64,000 bases of DNA from Metarhizium brunneum (taxonomy: Eukaryota > Ascomycota > Sordariomycetes > Hypocreales > Clavicipitaceae), in contig NC_089426.1 in assembly GCF_013426205.1 (NCBI RefSeq), positions 1,612,001 to 1,676,000 of the forward strand, in the 5' to 3' direction. Below are positions 11,372-20,553 of the stretch, in pieces; the first letter of the stretch is position 1; every line of letters begins with the position of its first letter. The translations under genes and the position numbers were made by a program. The notes under the pieces are model-generated. The model searched no databases. It was given only the letters and a program-made list of their open reading frames with translations, and was not told the DNA's origin.

Positions 11372-12261
11372 ATGATCCAGACGTGTTACGAATCGTGAGT
11401 TTTAACCCCCCTTACCTAAATAGCAGCTGCGATTCTCACCAAACCTGCAGAGTCACATCCTCTGCCCTAATAACCTTTCTAGTCGGATGCGATGAACACC
11501 GCTTCACACTCCACAGCGGTGCAATCCGCCAATGGTTTCCGAATCTGATGGTCTGGCAGGACCCGGAAAACCCTATGGAACTATCTGGCGGGACCCTGCT
11601 TGGATACTGTCCCAACGAAGACGTGTATGAGTGGCAGCATATCGACACAGCCACATTTGGCCGCTTCGCCGAGTTCCTTTACTCCGGCAACTACAAGGCA
11701 CCGGGTGCCACGCTTGATCTTAACAAGAAGCCGACAAAGGGGCCCCAAAGATACCGAAACTGGTTCTCCATGGCGGCCTACTCCCGCTTCCGCCATGACC
11801 GAGTCGAAACCGGCGTGGCGTCCCTCGATCGCGACGCTCTGTGGACCCTATTCAAAGGCCTGAACTACACATTGTCCGATGGCGCGGACAAGGAATCCAT
11901 CCCCGTGGAGCCAAACACTGTTCCGCAGCAGAGCTATGTCGATGTCTTTCTGTGTCATGCAAAACTGTTTGCGTTGGCTCAGGAACACTCGCTGCGGCCG
12001 CTGATGAGGCTGACTCATGATAAGCTTCACCGGACACTGATTAATTTTAAGCTGTTTGAAGAAAGAATGGGTGACGTGGTACAGCTGCTGAGGATGTGCT
12101 ATGAGAATGAACATGCTTCTGGGATTCGGGATGTGGTTGTTCACTATGCGGCGTGTCATGCTGAGCTGCTTTGGGGAAATCGTGAGTTTGTGGATCTCGT
12201 GGGGTCTAACTGTGAGCTGTCGCAGAATTTTATAACGGCTATTATAAATTACAGTGCTTGA
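11372..12261 (+). CDS. BTB/POZ-domain protein, paralogue 1
   Basis: Two exons: 11372-11394 (MIQTCYES) and 11451-12261, joined in frame across a 56-nt intron to give 277 aa. The second exon starts with a BTB core: a beta strand (ALITFLVGCDEHRFTLHSG), then a helix with a FPNL-type turn, and FGRFAEFLYSGNY, the usual BTB fold ending. A ~75-residue variable insert follows. A helical BACK-like C-terminal half (VDVFLCHAKLFALAQEHS, then a long helix to VVHYAACHAELLW) completes the protein. No Kelch, MATH or zinc-finger domain is present. Such stand-alone BTB proteins are abundant in filamentous ascomycetes and mostly uncharacterised; some may be Cul3 adaptors. The C-terminal half aligns with the next gene. 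Confidence 0.85.
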
Positions 12262-12818
12262 GTGGATTGGGGCTTGTTGGAAAATTGCAGGATTTGAGTT
12301 TACAGTCTTGGGGGTGAGGCAGCAAGGGGGTGATTCGTGGTGTTCAGTGAAGATATTGCCAGGTGTAGCGTAATTAAAATATGGAAAAGTAAGCTCAAGT
12401 GAGCACAATGTGAAGATGAAGTGAAACTTCTCCAGTTTTTAGAGCTGGGTATTCATATATGTGTTGTGATGTGGTGAGGTCTTTTACATCTATGCTGTTT
12501 GTGACTGGCCTACCGGACGAATAACGAATCTGACGCATGCCAAAGTTGTATAAGACACCCAGCCACCAAATTTTCCCCGTTTACAATTCCATCCATATAA
12601 TTCATACAAATTGAATTCATGGTCAAGATGAGCACTTAATGCTAGGCAGTGCCAACAGCTGGCAGCTAGCAACTGGCAGCAAAAATACCAGGTCAACACC
12701 ATACTTTTCACTAGGAGGAGCTTTTTTCGTTTTGGTTCTCATTCATTAAACATTTATTTAATGTCTTTTTTTCTCTCTAACCCTCAGCGACTTCCATTCT
12801 ACGAGACAAAAGCTTTCC
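12262..12818. other. Spacer between BTB paralogues with CTGGCAG repeat
   Basis: 557 bp between the two tandem genes with no coding support. It includes the shared promoter motif near 12656-12679, and TA/T-rich sequence just before the second ATG. Confidence 0.5.
12656..12679. promoter_or_regulatory. CAGCTGGCAG plus CTGGCAG upstream of BTB gene 2
   Basis: CAGCTGGCAG at 12656-12665 is followed by CTGGCAG at 12673-12679, ending 140 bp before the ATG at 12819. This matches the paired element in front of the first BTB gene in sequence, copy number and distance. Confidence 0.45.
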
Positions 12819-13756
12819 ATGGCGCCCGAGGCAAAGTTCACGTTTACCAAGTGCGTTGCTCATCCTTTGGCTACGTTGCTCGAAGTGCTAATTTGATGAG
12901 CAGTGTCCCCTCCTTCGAGCAAATAGTGTTCGTCTGCTCATATGACACAACAACATGCAAAATTCATGAGCACGCCTTATTACAACGGTTCCCTCATATC
13001 AAAACACAGATAGAAGCACGAAGAAAAGCCAACCCTAATGAGGAAGTTGAATTCTCATTTCAGGGTACCAAGGTGGAATTTGAATCATTCTTTCAGTACA
13101 TATATACAGGAAGTTACGATAGCCCTGAGCCCATATTGGTGACTCACAAAACCGATAGCAACGACCTTAACAGCCCCCCCAGGCCAACCACCAAGAGCAA
13201 CAACAGTAATCAAAACGATAGCCCCAAAGCAGCCGAGCAGAAACATTTCTGCAGCAGTTGTCATGAAGTTTTGTTGAAGCGTTTCCGAAATGCGCTTTCT
13301 ATCCTAAAGGAAAGGGTTTCCAGCGCGGCTCACTATTCACGACCAAACTCGAATCCGTACGAAAGCTACGAGAATATCTTTAAACGGCATGTCGACATAT
13401 ATCTTTTGTCCCAAAAGGAATACCCTTCGTTGGCCGTGTTAGCAAAATATAAGTTGCATCAATCACTGGCCAGGTTTCAGCCACATGACCAGAGACTTGT
13501 CGACATCATCAGACTTCTTGAGTACTGTTATGACAAAGACCGCCTGTCTAATGAGATAAGAGAAATCGTTGCTCATTACGCAGCTATCCTTGTAGATAGG
13601 CTTTGGAAAATTGAAGATTTTGTGTATCTTGTGAGAGACAATGGCAACTTTGCGATGGACTTGATGGATATGCTTGTCCACCGACAGCTTCGGTCGAGAA
13701 GAGACCGCTTGATCACAATGCTCGGTAAGAGAGCTACCAGGACGGACATGACTTGA
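12819..13756 (+). CDS. BTB/POZ-like protein, paralogue 2
   Basis: Two exons: 12819-12850 (MAPEAKFTFT..) and 12904-13756, with a 53-nt GTGCGT..CAG intron, give 294 aa. The intron position matches that of the upstream paralogue, which is why I prefer it over the uninterrupted frame starting at 12761. The BTB part keeps EQIVFVCSYDTTTCKIHEHALLQRFP and the FFQYIYTGSYD ending. A Ser/Asn/Pro-rich linker and a CSSCHE motif (CxxC) follow. A helical half (VDIYLLSQKEYPSLAVLAKYKL through VAHYAAILVDRLW) clearly parallels the first gene. Sequence identity outside these anchor points is low, so this is an old duplication. Function is unknown. Confidence 0.78.
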
Positions 13757-14049
13757 TTCATACCGCTCAGAGTTTAGAAATTCGAAAGGGAGTTCAAAAC
13801 TAGAGTTTTTTTATTTAACCGGAGAAGGGTTGGCAGGTTTTCTTGCAGCGATGGCTACGCGGACATGAACAGGAGTGACTGTATGGTAATAGGAAAAGTG
13901 AAACATTAATTTTGTAGCCCGGTAGGGTTGCCATCAGGGTTAGGAGATTGCTTTACAGATTTGCACGACAGAGGAGGCGCTTATCACAAGAGCCCCCAAA
14001 ATAGCTCAATAAACTCACTCTATAAACCTACAGCCTTTCCATTTCCCCA

Positions 14050-16029
14050 TTACAGCTTCGCCCTAGTACCCTGGCCCTCCTCCTTCTTAATCTGATCCTT
14101 CAACACTCTTCGCAGAATCTTACCAGCCTGCGACTTGGGAATCTCCTTGACGAACCGCACACCGCCGCGCAATCGCTTAGGTGGTCCGACTCTCTCGCCC
14201 AGCCAGTTGATGATGTCCTGCTTCAGTTCATCGGATTCCTCGACGCCGGGACGCACGACGACATAAGCACGTGGCACTTCGGTGTGCTGCTCGTTGTCCC
14301 AAACGCCAACAACGCAGACGTCGTTGATGTCTTCGCGGCCATGGAGCTTGGCTTCCAGTTCAGCGGGCGGCACTTGGAAACCCTCTGTTTTGTGTAAGCA
14401 CATCCCTCTTTAAACAGTGAAGGGAACTTGGGGACAGGACAAAACACATACTGTACTTGATGAGTTCCTTCATGCGGTCAGTGATGTAAAAGTGGCCGCG
14501 TTTGCAGGCATATCCCACGTCGCCAGTCCTATACCACCCGTCTTCCGTGAAAGTCTCCTTGTTCAGGTCAGGTCTATTCCAGTAGCCGTGGAAGACGTTG
14601 GGGCCCCTGACGAGGATTTCACCAGCCTATACCCATTAGCACTGCTTGCTGTACGACTTTGACAGCTCCGCCCGAAAAAAAAAATGAAACTCACCTCTCC
14701 TCTGGGCAGCTCCTTGCCATTCTCATCCACAATCTTGGCCTCGACCAGCGGCACCAAACGTCCCACGGAGCCCTGGAACTTCCACCACTCGTCTGTCAAT
14801 TGTGAATGGGTCACCGGACTTGTCTCCGACAGCCCGTAGCCCTGCTTCACGCCAATGCTAAGGCGCTTCCAGACTGCCTCGACGAGATCCACGCCAAGGG
14901 GCGCAGCGCCAGAGTTGATCCACCGGATCGACGTCATGTCGTACTTGTCCACGATGGGGTGCTTGCCCAGCGCGAGGACAATCGGCGGCGCAACGTACAG
15001 GAATGTGATGGAGTGCTTTTCGATGAGTTTACACGCCTTTTCGAGGTCGAATTTGGGCAAGACGATCATTTGGGAGCCGGTCTGCATCGTGACGTTCATG
15101 ATGACAGAGAGCCCCTACGCGGTTGTTAGTATATGGGATTTTTTGGTGTTTTCGTGGTCAGGGCGGTTTTACGTAGATGTGGAAGAAGGGCAGCACACCG
15201 AGGTGTCTGTCCGAATCCCAGTTCAGCACCTTGGCATCGAGCCGTGAGGTCTGGTACGCATTGGAGACGACGTTGGAGTGTGTGAGCATAACGCCCTTGG
15301 GCAGGCCAGTGGTTCCCTAATACACCGTTAGTCAGTCTCGATCAAGGCCTGAGCTGCAAGTGGCCACGCAACAACGTACAGAGCTGTACACCAAATAAGC
15401 CAGGTCTTTCTTGGGATCCAGCACGGTTCTTTTGGGCTGGAACCAAGCGCCCTTTGCTGTAATTTCAGTCCAGTGCTTGTACTTGCCCGTCTCGTCTCTC
15501 CCGTCGCCCATGAGAATGACCTTGTCGAGCGGGATCTTGGCCTTTTGGGCAGCCTGTACTGCCGTCTTCAGGAAGGGCTTTTGGGTGACGAGAGCTGCGG
15601 CTTTGGAGTCGAGCAGCTGGCGCGCAAGTTCGTCCACGGTGTAGGTTGGATTGGCAGGGCTCGAGACGCCGCCGGCCCAGAGAAGACCGTACGTCACAAT
15701 GGGTGTATCTATGCAGTTGGGTGTGAAAAGGGCCAGCACATCGCCCTTTTTCCAGTTGAACATGTGTCTGAGGCCCTTGCCAAACGCGATCGAGCCATTC
15801 TTGATGTCGTTGAACGAGTATGAGCGGTCCGTGTCACCATCGGTAAAGAGAACTACAGAGACGTGTTTGTGAGTAAGGGCGGCCCTGATACGATTCACCA
15901 GCCAGCTCCAAGGCCAGGCTGTAGAGGGAACGAACCGTGGTTATCTGGGTATTCCTTTGGCTGCTCGAAATACATGGACCAGACGTCAATATCGGGAATG
16001 TCCGCGGTCCATTCTGACTGAATAGGCAT
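14050..16029 (-). CDS. Acyl/aryl-CoA ligase, 4-coumarate-CoA ligase-like, peroxisomal (PTS1 AKL)
   Basis: Six exons: 15936-16029, 15380-15852, 15173-15316, 14695-15114, 14452-14626 and 14050-14384 (546 aa). ANL-superfamily motifs appear in order: the phosphate loop SSGTTGLPKG (split by intron 2), GYGLSETSP, GWYRTGDVGY, the hinge segment KGFQVPPAELE, and the catalytic-lysine motif PKSQAGKILRR. The reaction is ATP-dependent CoA thioester formation from a carboxylic acid; substrate (medium-chain fatty acid, phenylacetate or cinnamate type) cannot be read from sequence. The C-terminus is RAKL, so the last three residues form a canonical PTS1. The first intron uses GTTCGT with acceptor CTGTAG at 15853; alternative acceptors break the frame. 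At least two CCTCGG sites lie upstream (16463, 16544). Confidence 0.88.
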
Positions 16030-17320
16030 CTTTGCTGGTCGGTGAAAGGCTGATGGTGGCTTGGAAATCTGAAGTCTACTATCGCGATGGTCTCTACTAG
16101 CAGGGCTAAACAGCAGTGTGCCGCACAACGCAATCGCAAATAGCACCCAAGCACAAATCTCGGAATCGCAAACCACGTCTGAATGAAAGCATATGGAGTC
16201 GAAGCTTTCGACTTGACGCAACAGGGGCCCAGGGGTGATTTAAAGGGTAGTCCGCAAGCCACCGCGGGCACGGCGCAATACCACAACGCCGACGAATCGA
16301 GACCACGAACCAGCCGTCTATCGAGTCGAAACTCGAAAGAGACGTCGACCAGGGCCAGTCCAATGCCGGCTTCCGCGCTCCCGATTTACCCAATACTGCA
16401 CTGGTGGTTCTCAGTGCCAGATCACTGTTTATTTCCGTCCGAGAAGCGCCGGTGAAGCCGACCCTCGGGCTGTGGGCAATGCAACCACCATTTGTTTATC
16501 CAACTTGTCAATGGTCCGTCGTGATACGAAGCCCCGTCCTGGACCGAGGTGAAATGCTCAAGGCTCCACACCGTGGGGTAAAACCGGACCAGGCTCCTGA
16601 TGGCCTTGCCGCGGAAGTTGGGGAGACCTTGAAATACTGGGGGCATCTCCATTTAGCTGATCCCGTAACGTCGAATGCATTATGCGGGGAACAAGGCTGC
16701 GCGGGCTCAGCACGGAAAGATTTGTTGCAAGGGCCTGGCGTCTTCGCTGCCGCCCTCGTGATGTCACCAGACCGGACTTTTTCCCCGTGGAATTCTAATG
16801 CTTGGTTGCCACCCACCGCAAAACTCCACACATGCCGCGGTGAAACCCTTTTCGGGTGTTTAGGGTAGCTGAGAACGAAACTCGAAATAGACGCTTGCAC
16901 GATTAGTAATTCATCGCGGCGCACCGACTGCGTGGGAGCAAACTAATGATGCGAGGAGGGTGAGTTTTTTGTTGAAATGCCAAATAGCACAACTGCAACT
17001 TTCAAGGGTTGAAGCTAACGAGACCCAAAGGGTAAAAGATACCACAGCCGGTGTCAACAGCGAAAAACTTGACAAAAGAGACTAGCTTTTGAGAAAAGAA
17101 GATGCCCAATCAAACTATCAAAGACCTTGGTATGTATGTCTATTCCCAATCCCCCATCAACTGTCATTCGCTATATTATTGAATTGATGGCCTGAACGTA
17201 TATCGTGTATCTAGTATCTATACCACTCTGTATCACTTGACTTGACTTGCCTTCTGCTTAATTTGCATCATTCACCACGCCGTGTCATGCATATCCGTCA
17301 TTCAAATATCGTTGATATCC
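16030..17320. other. Intergenic, upstream of the CoA ligase
   Basis: 1.29 kb between the lipase stop and the ligase start. Open frames here (for example 16404-16868) have no protein-like conservation and lie opposite each other on both strands. CCTCGG hexamers occur at 16463-16468 and, reversed, at 16544-16549. Confidence 0.5.
16463..16549. promoter_or_regulatory. Two CCTCGG (FarA/FarB-type) sites upstream of the CoA ligase
   Basis: CCTCGG at 16463-16468 and its complement CCGAGG at 16544-16549, 434 and 515 bp before the ligase ATG. CCTCGG is the core bound by the fatty-acid regulators FarA and FarB in Aspergillus. A 6-mer is short, so this is suggestive only. Confidence 0.35.
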
Positions 17321-19387
17321 TCATATGACGGCTGTCGTTGACTCTATTTCTGGAGCCCATGCAGGTATTGTCTCGCAGCCTTCTGGGACTCTGCATCTGT
17401 CTCGGGCATGGCATGTTTTCCAGAGAACTTCGCGAATCTCGACAAAAACCTGCTCCACAGCGTCGATGGCCCAAATGACGTCTAGATGCTCGTAGTCTTC
17501 TATCACCTTGCTGTGTATCATCTTCACATGCGGCTCTTGCCCACTGGTAAACCGTCTCAGAAGTCGTTTGCCATCGACCAGCTGATCATTCCCACAAACC
17601 CACATTGCAAAGGGCGGAACGAGTTCATTGTACCATTGACGACTTGCAGGGAATGAGCCATTGTGCAAACCATTGTTGTCCTGTTGCTCTTCAAATTGAA
17701 GAACCTTCTCCGTTGACAGGATGCATTTGTGCCTGGCGAAGCCGTCTCGGCCGAGCCACCACCGCATGGTTTCTGCACTGACATATACCGGAGCAAATTG
17801 GAAGAGACGGTTCCTCAATCCCCGATCCCATCTTGCGTCGGACCAGTTGAAAAGAAAGGAAAAGACTTTGTATCCCAGCCAACCGAATACTGTGGGGTTC
17901 ATAAATGAATGCATTTGCATCATGAATGGTATAAAGGAGTGTATTCCGAATATGAATTGAAACCAGAACGGCGAAATTTTCCGCATAAATTTAAAGTAGA
18001 ATTTGTCGATGACGGGCCCGGCGTAGGCAGCTGGAGCCAGGCCACAAAACACCGTCAACTTCTCCCCGAGCGTTGGACACTGATCCTTGGAGAGAGCAAT
18101 CAGGGTCTGGGCCGTGCCTTGCGAGTGACATACAAGTCCAAGTTTGTCGAAGCCAGTTTCTGCAAGCACGTGTGCCGTCAACGCTGGCAAGTCGAAAATG
18201 CCCATTTGTCGTATATTCCAACACCACATACGAGGATCGGTTGTAGACAAAGACTCATGATCAGGGCTGAATCCGCATCGGTTGTTGCCTAACCAGACGT
18301 CAAACCCGGATTTGCAGAGCCAAAATGCCAAAGAATCATCGTCATTACTGCAGTAAGCTCCCGAACTTTGCAGCAGACCATGCATCAAAAGCACCGGGAA
18401 TTTTGTCTTCTTATCGCTGGGCCTTAACATCTTCCTGGGGCTATTTGTACCAGAGCTCTCGGCATCGGCATTCAGTATGGTATATTCTTTCGGGTCGTAT
18501 ACATGCCAGAGGTCGATAAGGAAACCATCTTCCGTGCGAACTTTGAACATGTCAACGTCAAGTCCTACTCGTCGCGCGTAGTATCCAACATCACAGACAA
18601 TCTTGTCCCTGCCTCCCTCGGTCGGTGGATATTCATCAGCAGTTCCCTCTTGATCACCGCCAATCTTCTCAGCCGAGGTTCGATGATCCCAAGCCTTTTG
18701 CTTCTGTTTGCGAATGTCTTCTCTACGAAGTTCCTCTTCGTAGAAAGGTCGCAATTTTCTCACGTCTCGTTGTGTCGACTTGTAAATGATTTTCTTGATC
18801 AGTTTCGGGATACTTGTGATCAGTGAACCAACCACAATGAAACAGAGGAATGAAAGGCTCAAAACTGCAGCCGAGAACCTGAAAAGAAGGTATTGCAGCC
18901 TTCTCTTGAACGAGGGATGGCTGTAGAGTGGCAGCGGGGGAAATAATGGATTGACTTGTGACGGATAATGATCATCTTGGTTGTTTGGACGCGTTTCTTC
19001 ATCTGCACTGTAATAAAGTCTTGCAGACGTTTGCAACCCCGGAACTCCATTATTGAGAGAAGACGGCGCCTCAGCATGCTCTACTTCTGCGCCTTTTTCA
19101 TGGCTTTCACCATCTGGCACAAAGCCATTGGCCTCATCCGCCACTCTGGTCGTGGCTCTCAACGGAAAAGTTGGTAATTTACCGTTATTCTGAAGAGAAT
19201 TCAAGGCAGGACCGGCAAACAAGGCTTTTGCAGCCATGGACACTGACCCTGTCCGTCCCGTATGATCCTGCTGCGTAGTTTTGCCGGCTTGGCCTTTGGT
19301 TTGAACCCCAAGTTGCCTTAGTTCATGACTTGGCGCTCCGTATACCTTTTGGCCTCTAGGCTTCTTGGATCTCGATGGTTTCGCCAT
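17321..19387 (-). CDS. Membrane-anchored alpha/beta-hydrolase, steryl ester / TAG lipase (Tgl1/Yeh type)
   Basis: Single exon, 688 aa from the ATG at 19387 (MAKPSRSKKPRG). The frame stays open upstream to 19573, but the extra 62 residues look like translated leader. A disordered N-terminal ~150 residues precede one membrane segment (about 165-193). The acid-lipase associated region (VGYYARRVGLDVDMFKVRTEDGF) and the hydrolase fold follow. MHGLLQSS gives the oxyanion loop near 335, and CHSQG carries the nucleophile serine near 422. The aspartate is in CGNDQLVDG (about 601) and the histidine in DYEHLDV (about 634). Yeast relatives hydrolyse steryl esters at lipid droplets or the plasma membrane. 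It is divergent from PEX6. Confidence 0.87.
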   Translation of the reverse strand: MAKPSRSKKPRGQKVYGAPSHELRQLGVQTKGQAGKTTQQDHTGRTGSVSMAAKALFAGPALNSLQNNGKLPTFPLRATTRVADEANGFVPDGESHEKGAEVEHAEAPSSLNNGVPGLQTSARLYYSADEETRPNNQDDHYPSQVNPLFPPLPLYSHPSFKRRLQYLLFRFSAAVLSLSFLCFIVVGSLITSIPKLIKKIIYKSTQRDVRKLRPFYEEELRREDIRKQKQKAWDHRTSAEKIGGDQEGTADEYPPTEGGRDKIVCDVGYYARRVGLDVDMFKVRTEDGFLIDLWHVYDPKEYTILNADAESSGTNSPRKMLRPSDKKTKFPVLLMHGLLQSSGAYCSNDDDSLAFWLCKSGFDVWLGNNRCGFSPDHESLSTTDPRMWCWNIRQMGIFDLPALTAHVLAETGFDKLGLVCHSQGTAQTLIALSKDQCPTLGEKLTVFCGLAPAAYAGPVIDKFYFKFMRKISPFWFQFIFGIHSFIPFMMQMHSFMNPTVFGWLGYKVFSFLFNWSDARWDRGLRNRLFQFAPVYVSAETMRWWLGRDGFARHKCILSTEKVLQFEEQQDNNGLHNGSFPASRQWYNELVPPFAMWVCGNDQLVDGKRLLRRFTSGQEPHVKMIHSKVIEDYEHLDVIWAIDAVEQVFVEIREVLWKTCHARDRCRVPEGCETIPAWAPEIESTTAVI

Positions 19388-20553
19388 GTGGTATTGGCAT
19401 TGGCAATTTACACGCGACGTCAGATCGTGTACAGGTGCGTTGTTTTCTTGGCATACCGAAGTGCACGATACACGAACAGAAGAGGGGGGGAGGAGACTTA
19501 TACCGGTAAGAAATCCAGCATTTGAAAATTGCGCTCTCAGGAAGAATGCCTGGCCAGTTTTGGAGAGGGTCAAAGAGTTGAAATGTCACGTTCATCCCCC
19601 CTCGACTGCTGACCGGGGTTCTCCATACGCGATGATACAAAGCTTGTGGGGGAGTCGTGGGGTCAGCCACGCAAGACATGTGAAATTAGTCCATTTTGGA
19701 TTCTTGCCTGTGCGTTAGGCCTTGTGAAAGGCGGGACTGGACTTCAGGATGAGTCTGGACTCTGGTGTTTAACGGGGTGGTGCTGAGCATTGCCATCAAA
19801 GATATGCCTGGCAATAGTAACGTTGAAAGGATACTTGAACAAAATGACATGGAGAGACGTGGGGTGTGAGGAATCTGGCTGGCGGAAGGAACGGTGGTTG
19901 TGTCCTCGACTGCCGACTGCACCTGCCCTCAACAACTCCAAAATCGCAAACCAGCCTCATGTTCGCCGTATGGTGTATCCAGGAGAACTTGGCAAACGCG
20001 CCGACAGTCGCTGACCTCGGTGTGTCCCATTGGCCATCCCAATCTCAGGGGTTGGACGACTGAGCCTGGAATTGAAGTTGGAAGTGGTCGGCTGGTGGAT
20101 CCTCGAAAACCCCTGCGCCTGGACACTGAAGCCGAGGCCTACCTGATTTGCGGACGTACGCCGCGAGTCCGTGACCCGACAAGCCGCCAACGGCAGCTGG
20201 TATCCCGTCCGTTGCCGCAAGCTGACCGAGCTTGACGACTTTTGCGACCTCAATTCTGTGGTGTCCCTTACCTTTGCAGCACTCCGCTGCACCAAGCCAT
20301 TGAGTGTTGCGTTCGATTCTGGAAGGGCTTCTAAACGCGCTCGAAGCTCGTCCAGCTCTAGCAAACTCCTCGCATTGAAGCTCGTGCCTGCGCGCGATGG
20401 TCTTGTGATTGCGGGGTGGACAAGCTTGACCAGACGGTATTTCTGTTTCAAGCTCCCATCACGCTCCGACGGCTCCGAAACCTGCAACCGCGCAGCGGCA
20501 TCCAAGATATGGCGGTTTCCGATGGTGCGAGGGCTCCATTGCGGAGGAGTACG
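19388..20553. promoter_or_regulatory. Shared divergent promoter lipase / PEX6 with CCTCGG sites
   Basis: 1166 bp separate the two start codons. CCTCGG occurs at 20015-20020 and its complement at 20133-20138, about 420-540 bp before the PEX6 ATG. Long open frames cross this region on both strands (for example minus 19957-20670), but they overlap PEX6 exon 1 and show no recognisable domain, so I read the region as regulatory. Confidence 0.45.

Noticed and set aside
16404..16924. Overlapping plus and minus frames upstream of the CoA ligase
   Set aside because: Neither strand has protein-like conservation; the region is better read as promoter.
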